From positions 12,707,501 to 12,771,500 of the forward strand of contig NC_083692.1 of NCBI RefSeq assembly GCF_033118175.1: 64,000 nucleotides of DNA, written 5' to 3'. Below, piece after piece: positions 43,691 to 54,920 of this stretch. Numbering within the stretch: position 1 is the first letter of the stretch; the number at the start of each line of letters is the position of its first letter. The DNA is from Dama dama. Lineage: Eukaryota; Chordata; Mammalia; Artiodactyla; Cervidae. The position numbers were made by a program, and so were the translations under genes. Under the pieces are notes generated by a model. That model saw nothing but the letters and a program-made list of their open reading frames with translations, was not told where the DNA came from and did not search any database.

Positions 43691-44274
43691 TGCTCCAGGG
43701 CTGCGGGCCCTGAGTGTAGCAGGGCATGCATGAGACCTTTTGAAGAAGGTCACCATTATCTTCATTACCTCCACCGTAGTTTGGCCCCATGTATATAACA
43801 GGGAACACAGCCCCACCCATCAACATAAAATTGGATTAACGATTTACTCAGCATGGCCCCGCCCATCAGAACAAGACTCAATTTCCCCCTCAGTCAGTCT
43901 CTCCCATCAGGAAGCTTCCATAAGCTTCTTCCCCTTCTCCATCAGAGGGCAGACAGACTGAAAACCACAATCACAGGAAACTAACCAATCTGATCACATA
44001 TACCACAGCCTTGTCTAACTCAGTGAAACTATGAGTCATGCCGTGTAGGGCTACCCAAGACGGATGGGTCATGATGAAGAATTCTGACAAAATGTGGTCC
44101 ACTGGAGAAGGGAATGGCAAACCACTTAAGTATTCTTGCCTGGAGAACCCAATGAACAGTATGAAAAGGCAAAAAGATATGACAGTGAAAGATGAACTCC
44201 CCAGGCTGGTAGGTGCCCAATATGCTACTGGAGATCAGTGGAGAAATAACTCCAGAAAGAATGAAGAAATATGC
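43691..44274 (+). mobile_element. BovB LINE 5' region, inverted relative to its neighbour
   Basis: Sense-strand sequence I recognise as the BovB region upstream of the endonuclease: ACAGCCCCACCCATCAAC, CATGGCCCCGCCCATCAG, CCACTGGAGAAGGGAATGG and GATGAACTCCCCAGGCTGG, stopping at AGAATGAAGAAAT. The left edge is approximate (43691-43740). It faces away from the reverse-oriented 3' half, and the endonuclease-coding middle is absent. The GAGAAGGGAATGGCAAACC part is the BovB stretch related to Bov-A, so this is not a separate SINE. Confidence 0.75.
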
Positions 44275-44799
44275 GTGAGTATATATATATTTCAGTTCTT
44301 CAAATTTGAATTTAGAATTTGCAAACATTATAAACTTTCTTAAAAAGAATAAAGTTTCTTTAGCTAGACCAATATTTATGCAACACTGGACTCCCCCCAC
44401 CCCCCCGGACCCCCATACTTGTCTAGGTGGGAACGCTGTGTTTTCCTTCCTTCTTTCTGGTGAACATGGTCGAGACCATGAGACTTACTGGCCAACTGCA
44501 GCTCATACTGGCTCTCCCAGCTTGAACTCAGAATATTCATACAGTCCAAAATAAAATTCGCTTAGAATAAACTAGTCTTTATGGCCATCAGATCAGCATG
44601 TAATGCCACACTTCCTTGAAGTAATTGAATTACCAGTTCCCCTAGGAGCAGCTCTGTTTTTTACTGCCTCTCTTGCTAGGCACAGAGGCCAGTAAAATTT
44701 TACCTGATGTCTTGGGCTCCAAATCTCTCAAAATTAACTAAGAAGAATGTCTAGTTTCAAGAAATACTTCTACTGCTTATCTATTGAATCTTGATCTTC
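44275..44799. other. Single-copy-like stretch, no gene seen
   Basis: Begins with a short (TA)n run (44281-44291). A C-run is near 44392-44406. No repeat or exon recognised. Confidence 0.4.
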
Positions 44800-44809
44800 T
44801 ATGACTTTG

Positions 44810-45018
44810 CTTCCCTGGTGGCTCAGAAGGTAAAGCATCTGCCTGCAATGCAGGAGACCTGAGTTCAATCCCTGGGTCGGGAAGATGCCCTGGAGAAGGA
44901 AATGGCAACCCACTCCAGTATTCTTGCCTGGAGAATCCCATGGATGGAGGGGCCTGAGAGGCTACAGTCCACAGGGGCGCATAGAGTTGGACACGACTGC
45001 AAATTCACTTTCACTTTT
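44810..45018 (+). mobile_element. Bov-tA SINE
   Basis: Full-length sense copy with clear A and B boxes. Perfect 10-bp target duplication TATGACTTTG (44800-44809 and 45019-45028). Confidence 0.97.
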
Positions 45019-45041
45019 TATGACTTTGTACTCATTTCATG

Positions 45042-45263
45042 CACTCAGGCATGCTATGTCACTTCCGTTGTGGCCTACTATTTGCGACCACATGGACTGT
45101 TGCTGCTAGACTCCTCTGTCCATGGGATTCTCCAGGCAAGAATACTGGAGTGGGTTGCCAGGCCCTCCTCCAGGGGATCTTCACAACCCAGGAATGGAGC
45201 CTGCATCTCTTGTATCTCTTGCACTGGCAAGTGGGTTCTTTACCACTAGCACCCTTGGGAAGC
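45042..45263 (-). mobile_element. Bov-tA SINE
   Basis: Reverse copy about 25 bp after the previous sense copy, giving a back-to-back inverted pair. Weak flank repeat CATTTCATG / TATTTCATA. Confidence 0.9.
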
Positions 45264-45455
45264 TGTATTTCATAGACTTAGGTTTATGGTGGGCAACGAG
45301 GACCCTGAACATATTTAAATGTCAGTTCAAATACCTTTAGGGACCAGGTATGTAATGAGGCAAGCATTTGAGCCTATGACAAAAGGAAAATGGAGTGTGT
45401 GGAATATTCAGTAAGTTTCATTCTTACAATAAATCTTATGAAATAAAAATAGTTT

Positions 45456-46139
45456 ATGGAAATAGAACTGCCATATGACCCAGCAATCCCACTCCTGGGC
45501 ATACACACCAAGGAAACCAGATCGAAAGAAACACGTGTACCCCAATGTTCATCACAGCACTGTTTATAATAGCCAGGACATGGAAGCAACCTAGATGCCT
45601 ATCAGCAGATGAATGGATAAGAAAGCTATGGTACATATACACAATGGAATATTACTCAGCCATTAAAAAGAATACATTTGAATCAGTTCTAATTAGGTAG
45701 ATGAAACTGGAGCCCATTATACAGAGTGAAGTAAGCCAGAAAGATAAACACCAATACAGTATACTAACGCATATATATGAAATTTAAAAAGATGGTAATG
45801 ATAACCCTATATGCAAGACAGAAAAGAGACACAAATGTATAGAACAGACTTTTGGACTCTGTGGGAGAAGGCGAGGGTGAGATGATCTGAGAGAATAGCA
45901 TTGAAACATGTATATTATCAAGTGTGAAACAGATCGCCAGTCCAGGTTGGATGCATGAGACAAGTGCTCAGGGCTGGTGTACTGGGATGACCCAGAGGGA
46001 TGGGATGGGGAGGGAGGTGGGAGGGGGGGATCAGGATGGGGAACACATGTAAATCCATGGCTGATTCATGTCAATGTATGGCAAAACCACTATAATATTG
46101 TAAAGTAACTAGCCTCCAACTAATAAAAATAAATGAAAA
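45456..46139 (+). mobile_element. Bovine-type L1 3' end, well preserved
   Basis: Runs from GAAATAGAACTGCCATATGA through GAATGGATAAGAAAGCTATG and GGGAGGGAGGTGGGAGG to a poly(A) tail at 46136. It is the end of ORF2 plus the 3' UTR of the L1_BT type with few differences from the consensus I recall, so a fairly recent 5' truncated insertion. Possible short AATAAAA target repeat. Confidence 0.88.
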
Positions 46140-46198
46140 AAAAGAACAATAAAATATATACTTTTCATTTCAAAGAGAAAAAAAAAATTGTTTATCAA

Positions 46199-46330
46199 CT
46201 CCCTTTTACAGGTGGGAAGACTGAGGCAGAGAGAGAATAAATAGTTTACCCGAAGTGCAATGGCAGCTATGATTAGAGCTAAATTCAGTCCCAGCTGTCT
46301 AGCACCAGGCCCTGTGCTCTGGGCAGCCAG
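46199..46330 (+). mobile_element. MIR SINE
   Basis: CTTTTACAGGTGGGAAGACTG, CAGAGAGAGAATAAATAG and CCAGGCCCTGTGCTCT follow the MIR core order. Old and partial. Confidence 0.7.
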
Positions 46331-48779
46331 AGGTAGAGTCTGGGAAGCCAAGCAGCAGGAGGTCTAGAAGCTGAATGGTGCAGAAACAGAAAATAATTGA
46401 AAAGAGTTAAGTGGCCTGGGTCACAGTCAAGGGAATAAGAAAGAGATGTTAATATCAAATCTCACCCCTTTTCTCCATCAGGAAATGCTCATATTCTTTT
46501 AGACAGGTGAGGGGTCAGTGCTCAGGTGAGACCAGGTCAGGGCCTGTAAGAGCAGGTTCCCAGTGAGGGCCCGTGACAGGACAAAGGTGTGTGCAATGGT
46601 GCAGCGATGCTCACAGACCATCCAGAGGAGCTCACAGAGATGAGGACTGTCTATTCTGTCAAACCTCCCCAGAATCTAGCAGAGAGCTTAGGAAACATGT
46701 CAACAGGAAATGCCAACGTGAGAATACTGCGATTGAAATCGAGGCAGACACAAGGAAAAGCATCCATTTAGAGAGGACTCTTAAGACAGGAGAAAGGATA
46801 ACAAATGATTTTGACTTCCTGAAGTCTTGCAGTGTTCTTAAATATCTATTAAGCATGAATGATATTAATTAATCTCTTCATTAGGGATAATAGAGTACAC
46901 TGCTTGAATCCATTTGGTAAAATGGCCATGAGCAATTCCTACTGTATCACTCCTCGGTTTTCACGCTGCTTTTTTTTTCCACTGCATGCCTTTGAAGTTT
47001 CCCCCACAATAGGCTTTCCAGCATACCTCAAATTTTAGAGAGCAGAGATGTGTACATAAGACTATTCTGAATTTTCTCTCTGGCTTACCGGCTGTAGGAA
47101 AAAAATAAAAAGTAGTGATACAAGTTTCCTACGCATGAGGGATTGGGTTAGTACTGGTCTGGATAGGAGATGCATGGTCTTCTACAAACCTATTCTAACG
47201 GTAAATACTTTACAATCCTAATCCTGGAATTTGAGAAGGAAGCTCATTAATAGGTTTCAATCACAGTAAGCACTTTTGATGAAAGATGGTATATTGTAGT
47301 AATTCTTAACAATGTTTTTCCTCCTCTGCAAATCTCCCTGGGGATGCTCTGTCGGTTAGATGGCAGAAAATCTTTCTGCCTTTTGCTCTTTAATCCTCAC
47401 TTTCTGATGGAGCCGATTGCAGACTCAGCTTGTTATACCTGTTGGCCAACAGGAAGAAGGGGAAGAAAGAAAAACATTTCTAGGTATTTGCTGGGATTCA
47501 GTGCTAAATCATATGATTCCTGAGCTTTATCTGAAGGGTGTATATGTGGATATGTTACTGCTAACTTGGGGCTACATAACTGCAATTTGGGGCTGGCAAC
47601 AATCGAATGGGAAATGGCTGTCACAGCTGAGTGGCTTTTTAATTTTTCTCAACAAAACATGTACTGGTATTAGGAAGGCTCTGCTGGTAATCATGGCTGG
47701 CTGCATTATGGGACACCTTGGCTGATCATTCTCCTGTGTTTCCAAGTGTTTGTGCACCCTAAGACCATGTAAGCATCAGGAGACAGGGGCTGGTCTTCAG
47801 TTGATGCAATACAAATGCTTTGATGTCTGGGAGCTTTGATGGAATGGAGAGGTATGCCATAATTGTCAAAGCATCTGGGCTGAGTGCTTTGGGCCTCTGA
47901 GGAGATTCTCTATCCTAATAGGCAATGGGCCAGATTTGAAAAAGAAGCCAACTTGCTTGGAAATGAAAACACCTGTTTCCTCACTTCTCTGTGATCCTCG
48001 GGAAGCTCTCTGTGGATGGAATTGATCACATCTCCATTCATTCTCTTTTGCCCCATGTCTGAGCAGCACACCCTTGTCTTTGGAAAGCTACCCACTGCAA
48101 ATTTGCATTTTAGACTGGCTCTCTTCCATTCCCTGCCTTGGGATAGCTCAAGATTGTTTTTTTCTAATTCTCAGCCAAACAAAAACTTCTTTTAGCAATA
48201 AACAAAGTGTTAACCCTTCTGTACTAGAGGGCCACATGCTCTATTTTTATGACAATATCTTTATATAAGGGATAATTTTTTTATCCTGTATGTGACTAGT
48301 GTTATTTAGTCTGTGAAAAGGTTTTTATTATTAGCTTCCTACTCTCCTTATTCCAGCTCCAACCTTAAGCTGCCTTTCTTAACTCCAGTTATCGCCACTA
48401 TTTGATTAATTGCATAGCTATTGAGTCAATCCATAGCCATGCCCTCTGCCTAGCCATGCGCATCATCAGTCATCTTTTCATATTTGATTGTTTATTTATT
48501 CAAAAAGTATTTATTGCTGTGCCTGCTAGCCACAGGCAGTAGGGCTCAGTCTCTTTTTTTCAACGTCTAGTAAAGAAGATGAATGTGAACAAAGTACGGC
48601 TACAAGAAAGCATATTTGAGTCAGAGGTCAACCCCGGAAAAGAAGAGTTTAAAGATTACCCATTATCTTCAGGCTAGTGTGTATGACTCAAGTGCTGAAC
48701 TAATTACATAGGATATGTAAATCTAAATTAGGTTATTTACTGAGATCATGTATTACTGGACAGCACTAAGTACATTAAT
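46331..48779. other. Long single-copy-like stretch, no gene seen
   Basis: About 2.4 kb. A 99-codon + frame (46573-46872) and a 102-codon + frame (47417-47725) show no motif, signal peptide or exon context, so I leave them uncalled. A possible old L2/MIR remnant lies near 48485-48560. Otherwise nothing named. Confidence 0.45.
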
Positions 48780-49130
48780 TCAACAAACATTTTAGTACAT
48801 CTTTCTGCTAAGCATTGAGCCTAAAGACCTTATGGAAACCAAGCTGATGCGATCTGTCCTCTGCCTCAGGGAGGTCACAGTCTAGCGACCGAAAGAGCGA
48901 ACCAGCATTATATTCACATTAGGGAAGTGCTATGAAATAGGAGTAACAGCAGGGCCTGGGTACCCAGACATGGACACTCAACCCACTTGGGAGGTGGCAA
49001 GTTTTGAAAGAAGGCTTTTCTTCTTTAGGATTGGGCTTTATTCAAGTGGAAAAGGAGAAAGACATTGCAAACAGAGGAAAGAGCGTGTGCAAAGAGTCAA
49101 GACCAGAAAAACAGCATGACTTTCCACATA
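48780..49130. mobile_element. L2-like old repeat
   Basis: TTCAACAAACATTTTAG.., CAGGGAGGTCACAGTCTAG, AGTGCTATGAAATAGG and GTGCAAAGAGTCAAG appear in the order of an old mammalian LINE-type repeat that also occurs at 63100-63610. Highly diverged. Confidence 0.4.
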
Positions 49131-49684
49131 GAAATAAACCAGTGATGTTACTCACCGAGCTCTTTGAGAACTCGATTGTGCTTTCAAAGCACCTGTGATG
49201 CATGATGACATTTAACCTGCATTTTGATTGATAAAAGAAGAGACAGGTATTGTTTCAACAGTTAAGAGGAAGCAAGAGAAATTCGCTGTCAGAAAGAGCG
49301 GTGTCTGCCCTGGGGCTTGGCTTTCCTTTTGTCTCTGGGATGGTGCTGCTGGGGGTGTCCTGTCTTTTCTCCAAGGTGAGAGCTTCACCCTGGGCTTTGT
49401 CAGGGCTGGCCTTGACCTGTGAGGGGTCTGTAGAGACAGCATCACTCTCCCTCATGCCTCACAAATGATCATTTAGATGTTATCTGGAGCTTCACCATTC
49501 AAGCACATATTTCTCAAAACAATGTTAACAAACTATTGACTCAGTGGAATCTCAGCTAGAGGCTAAAATGCATGCACATGGCCCGAGGATCCTTACTCAA
49601 GAGACTTCCTTGCAGTCAGCCTAGGTGAACCCTCGAGATGTGAGTGCCTCTCAGGGGAGACTTAGAACTGAAATTGATTCTATC
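49131..49684. other. Single-copy-like stretch, no gene seen
   Basis: 49290-49450 has overlapping open frames on both strands (64-77 codons) and is relatively GC-rich. No motif was recognised. Confidence 0.4.
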
Positions 49685-50119
49685 AAAACCCACTACAATA
49701 TTGTAAAGTAATTCAGTTCAGTTCAGTTCAGTCGCTCAGTTGTGTCCGAATCTTTGCGATCCCATGAATTGCAGCACGCCAGGCCTCCCTGTCTATCACA
49801 AACTCCCGGAGTTCACTCAAACTCATGCCCATCGAGTCAGTGATGCCATCCAGCCATCTCATCCTCTGTCGTCCCCTTCTCCTCCCGGCCCCAATCCCTC
49901 CCAGCATCAGGGTCTTTTCCAACGAGTCAACTCTGCATGAGGTAGCCAAAGTATTGGAGTTTCAGCTTTAGCATCAGTCCTTCCAATGAACACCCAGGAC
50001 TTCTCTCCTTCAGAATGGACTGGTTGGATCTCCTTTCAGTCCAAGGGACTCTCAAGAGTCTTCTCCAACACCACAGTTCAAAAGCATCCAATTAAAATAA
50101 ATAAATTAAAAAAAAAAAT
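49685..50119 (+). mobile_element. L1 3' tip split by a BovB
   Basis: CCCACTACAATATTGTAAAG at 49687-49709 and CCAATTAAAATAAATAAATT followed by a 10-A run at 50086-50119 are the two halves of the bovine L1 3' terminus. Only about 60 bp of L1 is present in total. Confidence 0.75.
49712..50085 (-). mobile_element. BovB LINE 3' end nested in an L1 tip
   Basis: Reverse copy from a (CAGTT)n tail (TCAGTTCAGTTCAGTTCAG) to GTTCAAAAGC. It contains the same GAACACCCAGGACT region that is one base shorter in the 22233-24018 copy. The minus frame 49949-49728 reads the C-terminal basic tail (GAGRRRGRQRMRWLDG). Confidence 0.93.
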
Positions 50120-50369
50120 TGTCTCAGCTACACTGACAAACATTTCCCCATCCAGAAGAGCAGAACTATCCGAAAATAAAGACTGATACATGAAAATCTT
50201 CTCGACATCATGGAAGACCTGAGGCGTACAAGCTTAACGTAGGATGTAACTAGCAATTAACAGACTTGTCAGTCTCGAGGCCCTCTGTTTGCCCGGGTCC
50301 ATGAATGGTGTTGGTGGGTAAGTATTGTAAACCCTTGCCACGTGATGGAACTAAATTATATCTCACATG
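50120..50369. other. Unassigned
   Basis: No repeat or exon recognised. Confidence 0.35.
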
Positions 50370-50470
50370 TTTATTTTTACAGTGGGGAAAACTGAAGGAC
50401 AGGTGAGGCAAGTAGAATTGCCTAAGCCCACTCAGTTTTTTAGTCTGGCGACTGGAAATGTGTTTCCGAG
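50370..50470 (+). mobile_element. MIR SINE, partial
   Basis: TTTTTACAGTGGGGAAAACTG, AATTGCCTAAGCCCACTCAG fit the MIR second half. Diverged. Confidence 0.55.
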
Positions 50471-50744
50471 ATCCTCTATTTCTTACTCCAGCGACTAGGA
50501 TGGGTTTGCTGCTGTAGTTGGATTAATTGAGCCACTACTGAAAATTCTCTTCAATTTTCCTTTGCTAATTGAAAGAGAGTTCCAATTCCCAAGCTTCCCT
50601 GGAGGCTCTGTGCAGACATTACTTTGGAAGTCGGCATGTCAGAGAGAAAACTGTTTCCCATTCTTCCACTTTCTTCTTGTGTTGTAGCCACACGTTCTGG
50701 GAAACAAACTCACTCAGAAGGACAATGCAGATAGTGGAGTGCAG

Positions 50745-50750
50745 TTTATT
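50745..50750 (-). promoter_or_regulatory. Poly(A) signal of the solo LTR
   Basis: AATAAA on the minus strand, about 65 nt downstream of the TATA box, marking the R region. Confidence 0.65.
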
Positions 50751-50814
50751 ACACCGGTGGGCCCAAGGCAGAGTCTCCTCTTAGCCAAGGACCCCGACCA
50801 GCATTTGTGAAAAT

Positions 50815-50822
50815 CTTTTATA
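50815..50822 (-). promoter_or_regulatory. TATA box of the solo LTR
   Basis: TATAAAAG on the minus strand within GGGGTATAAAAGATTTTC. Could act as a cryptic promoter toward lower coordinates. Confidence 0.65.
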
Positions 50823-51297
50823 CCCCATGCGTACGTGTCCAAACCCACCACCCCAAATTCCTTGAGAGTTACATAAACTAAGGAAGGGTAAATACAATCC
50901 CAATAACCCCATCACTCATGTGCCATATGCTCTGACAGGTAAACAATTAGCCAATAATCAATAAGCATGAGGTTACATTCCAATAGGTACAGAAAAATTT
51001 ATGGCCTGTCTGGAGGAAGCGGTGATTAGTGTATGTGTTCTCTTAGGTGATGAGTAACCTGGATACGATCTTCAAGATTCCCCTGTCCAGAGGGGGGTCT
51101 TATCCTTCTGTTGTCATTTCCATAGACACTAAACACAAAGTGCAGAGTCCACTGGAGAGGTGGCCAAGCATGATCAGCATGGACAGGCCTAAGACGGAGT
51201 CCAGGCCCTATGAATTCCTTCTTCACTTGAAAATTGAGAAACATGTTGACCAACAAAATCATAAGCAGGCTTTTGGGCTTGATGGTCTATGAAGACA

Positions 51298-52412
51298 AAT
51301 GTATATAGCGTATTATTGATTTACACACTACTGTATAATTATTCCAGTGTCTGAAAAAGAATATGGAAAGGCATGATCTTTCTTCCCTACAGGCAAATCT
51401 ATTTATGGTGCATTTTGTCATCCTGACCATCAATATTTTATTAAAAGGTAAACTTTGAATTACCTTTACTTATTTATTAAAAAAAAAAACAAAAAACTGA
51501 GTTCATAATGCTTTTTGCTATATCAAGTTTACCTGTATTTTGAAGAATTCGGTCCACTAGAAACTGTTTCCCTTCTCTTTCAAATTCTTCTAAATGTCAT
51601 AATTATTAATAATCTTGCCCTTTCTTTTAGAGATAATTGTCTATATCTTTTGGTTAGAAGGTTAAATAACCAGAAGGTTTATCTTTTTAAGAATTATAGT
51701 AAACATCTTTTAAATCCTACATCTTATTCATTGATACTGAAGTCTTTTTGTTAAGAATTTGTATCAGTGCAAGAGGCTCTCTTAATTCATATCAAAACTC
51801 AAAAACAAATTACTTTTGCATGTATTTTAAAAGCTCCAAATGTTCAGAATTAAGAATATCTAAGGATTTTTATTTGCAATTATTTTATTTCATGCAGATT
51901 AGATGCTTGCTTTAATGATTGCTTCAAGGATATCTGGACCTGAAAACACCAGCTGAATAGTGAGGAGCTGAGAGGTTTACCATGACAAAGGTGTGAAATC
52001 TGTCAAAGGATTCTGGTGTTTCAGAGGCACAAGAAATTTTAAATTAGTCAAATTCCTTTCCCACTCTTATCCTTTGCCTTTGTCTCCTTCGCCTGCCTCT
52101 TAAAATCTCAGCAGTTTCTCTGAGATGAATGACTGAATTAGATGACTTGCTAGGAATCATTTATTTGTAAGGTAACAAACAAACAAAAACAAATTTCTAC
52201 CTGTAAGCAAGGACTGACACTACAGATGATCTTTTTTTTTTTTTTTTTCAGGACAGTTACCTCTAGATTTGTGTTCCAGGGAGCAGTGGTACTGATCAGT
52301 CCTCTGATTGCTACAGTGGTAGGAGAATGAACCAATAGAAGGATTATAAAATATTTTGATGATGGAAGAAATATTCTGTAACATTTATAAGCTTTTGTAA
52401 AATTATACACCT
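51298..52412. other. AT-rich stretch, no gene seen
   Basis: About 1.1 kb with A-runs (51479-51490) and a T-run (52231-52248). No named repeat or exon. Confidence 0.4.
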
Positions 52413-52425
52413 CTGACTTAAGGTA

Positions 52426-52900
52426 TATAATTTTTTTATATAAAATCTAGTCAAAGCTATGGTTTTTCCAGTGGTCATGTATGGATGTGAGAGTTGGACT
52501 ATAAAGAAAGCTGAGTGCCGAAGAATTGATGCTTTTGAACTGTGGCGTTGGAGAAGACTCTTGAGAATCCCTTGGACAGCAAAGAGATCCAACCAGTCCA
52601 TCCTAAAGGAAGTCAGTCCTGAATATTCATTGGAAGGACTGATGCTGAAGCTGAAACACCAATACTTTGGCCACCTGATGTGAAGAACTGACTCATTGGA
52701 AAAGACCCTGATGCTTGATTGAAAGCACTGAAGGCGGGAGGAGAAGGGGACGACAGAGGATGAGATGGTTGGATGGCATCACTGACTCGCTGGACATGAG
52801 TTTGAGTAAGCTCCAGGAGTTGGTGATGGACAGGGAGGCCTGGCGTGCTGCGGTCCAGGGGGTCACAAAGAATCAGACACAACTGAGCAACTGAACTGAA
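52426..52900 (+). mobile_element. BovB LINE 3' end with 5' filler
   Basis: BovB sequence starts at about 52446 (CTAGTCAAAGCTATGG) and ends GAACTGAA. Target duplication CTGACTTAAGGTA (52413-52425 and 52901-52913) is perfect over 13 bp. About 20 AT-rich bases (52426-52445) between the left duplication and BovB are not BovB. The frame 52459-52683 keeps VMYGCESWTIKKAE and the WRRLLRIPW region. Confidence 0.95.
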
Positions 52901-52913
52901 CTGACTTAAGGTA

Positions 52914-53397
52914 ACAACCACAGAGCAACCATCATAGCATCAACACGTTTCCAACAGTTTGTAAATGAGAATTCTAAGGGACTATGGATATTAAAAAGGG
53001 AGTTCTGGACTTGTAACAAATCAGGATTTATTGCTTTCATTGTTATCTGATTTTCCGTTTCTTGGACTGGGGAAATCTCTACCATATGGCAAATAGCATG
53101 AATAAGCATAGGGATCTGTTTGGCGGAAGGAAAGGTGATACAACATGAGGTGCTGTGTGCAGGGCAGTAACTGGAGTAGAAGCCAATGTCATGGCAGAAA
53201 GTCATTGTTAATCATCAGGACAAGGGCATGGAGTATTCTAGAAAGTGATGACTCCAATAGCGTGTTGGGAAAATGAATTCCAGTAGCGATGAGATGATAG
53301 AGCTCAGGATATAGGTCAGGAATATGTGTAAGGACCTCTCCACTTGAGAGTCGGCCACATGCTGTAGTCAGAGTTATTGCTTAAAGAAAGTACAACG
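52914..53397. other. Single-copy-like stretch, no gene seen
   Basis: No repeat or exon recognised. Confidence 0.4.
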
Positions 53398-53572
53398 GAC
53401 TTCTCTGGGGGTCCAGTGGATAAAACAAAGCACTTCCAATGCAGGGAGACAGGTCCAATCCCTGTTCAGGGAATTGGATCCCACAAGCCACAACCAAAGA
53501 TTCTGCATACCACAATGAAGACTGAAAACTGTATGTGCTTCAACCAAGACCTTGTGCAGCCAAATAAATACA
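53398..53572 (+). mobile_element. CHR-type SINE
   Basis: GGACTTCTCTGGGGGTCCAG head, ACAGGTCCAATCCCTGTTC B-box region, AAATAAATACA tail running into a dinucleotide repeat. Confidence 0.82.
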
Positions 53573-53614
53573 TTTGTGTGTGTGTGTATATATATATATA
53601 TATACACACACAAA
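53573..53614. repeat. Palindromic TG/TA/CA compound microsatellite
   Basis: TTT(GT)6, then a TA run, then (CA)4AA: the left TTTGTGTGTG arm is the reverse complement of the right CACACACAAA arm. Can fold on itself as a whole. It forms the tail of the adjacent SINE. Confidence 0.92.
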
Positions 53615-53737
53615 TTAAAAATAAAGAAAATAATACAAAGTTCTGATCATTAAGCTTCCCTTGGTAGAGGATTTTACTGTGGTTATATAGATATTTTAGT
53701 ATAGCATGATAAACTTTGAATGCACTTAAAGGGTTGG

Positions 53738-54065
53738 TTGGGCTTCCCTGATAGCTCAGTTGGTAAAGAATCTGCCTGCAATGCAGGAAACCCCAGTTTG
53801 ATTCCTGGGTTGGGAAGATCCACTGGAGAAGGGGTAGACTACCTACTCTAGTATCTTGGGCTTCCCTGGTGGCTCAGTTGGTAAAGAATCTTCCCACAAT
53901 GTGGGAGACCTGGGTTCAATCCCTGGGTCTGGAAGATCCCTGGAGGAGGGCATGGCAACCCACTTCAGTATTCTTGCCTGAAGAATCCCATGGACAGAGG
54001 GGCCGGGTGTATGATAGTCCATGGGGTTGCAAAGAGTTGGACACCGCTGAAGCAATTGAGCACAC
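53738..54065 (+). mobile_element. Tandem-headed Bov-tA SINE
   Basis: First unit 53738-53856, second unit from GGGCTTCCCTGGTGGCTCAG at about 53858. Target duplication AAAGGGTTG / AAAGGTTTG (53728-53736 and 54066-54074). Confidence 0.93.
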
Positions 54066-54920
54066 AAAGGTTTGATTTATGCTATGGGTTTGGAAAAGAG
54101 CGACTTGTAAGAAAAATGCTACTAAGAGTGGTTAAATTCAAGTACTCACCGTTCTTTGCAGGCAGCAGCTTGGTAACACTTCATAAAATATGCACCAATG
54201 TCACAGATGTGACTTCTCTGAAGAATCAGGATTGGAAGAGATCACTGATGTCACCAAGTACAAGGCCACTACTAATTTATTTTATTAGGCTGCTGAAATT
54301 TTTAGACATGACCATTCAGAATGCAATTTAATTCAAATCATATTCACCACTTCATCACCATGACTGGTCTTTATTTAATTAAAGAGGACTGTTTAATTTA
54401 TGAAGTGCCAACCGCTAATGCCCCCAATGGCAAGGAGGCGCCAGTTTCTAAGATATAACCTAACTGTAACATGCACTATTGGGTTAAGAGATGTGGGCTT
54501 TTCAGAGTACACACAAACTTACAGAATTCACTACTTATTAAGAAATCCACATGCCATACCTCACCTGAACCACCTCAACCTTAGGGGCACTAAAAAAAGC
54601 TGAATGAACCAATAAATCTGATGTGGTTCATGAAATTTTAACAGGGTTACCCAACTTCAGCCTCTAAGTACTCTGTTGGGGAAGTTGAAACTCTCAGGTT
54701 TGACTTATGAAGAGAGAAACTCAAAAGGAGCTACTCAATCACCTCCCTTGCCTGGTACCTCTAACATAAGTGAAAATGAAAAAAGACCCACTCAAACTCT
54801 CCTACCCCCTGTGCTTAAGTCCCTGTTGACAATAAGCACTCTCTATTATTTAGATAAGTAAAATCTGAAGGGCTCGTGAAGCAAATAAGGTAAAGCTGAT
54901 ATAGTATTTTATATATATTT
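54066..54920. other. Single-copy-like stretch, no gene seen
   Basis: About 0.85 kb. Two + frames of 61-67 codons (54400-54603, 54676-54861) have no motif. No repeat recognised. Confidence 0.4.

Larger units (their letters stand above)
50680..51297 (-). mobile_element. Solo endogenous retrovirus LTR
   Basis: Read on the minus strand it runs TGTCTTCATAGACC..GGCTACAACA, with the expected TG..CA ends. A TATA box TATAAAAG lies at 50822-50815 and a poly(A) signal AATAAA at 50750-50745, spaced as in a U3-R-U5 unit. No gag, pol or env sequence adjoins it, so it is a solo LTR left by recombination or an isolated fragment. The right boundary is approximate and no target duplication was confirmed. Confidence 0.7.

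Noticed and set aside
44095..44150. Bov-A SINE at the CCACTGGAGAAGGGAATGG block
   Set aside because: It continues seamlessly into BovB 5'-region sequence. The resemblance reflects the origin of Bov-A from BovB.
46573..46872. 99-codon + strand ORF as a small gene
   Set aside because: No motif, no upstream promoter-like context, and nearby DNA is non-coding in character.
47417..47725. 102-codon + strand ORF in a repeat-poor stretch
   Set aside because: Aromatic-rich but without a recognised domain or signal. Length is within chance for 64 kb in six frames.
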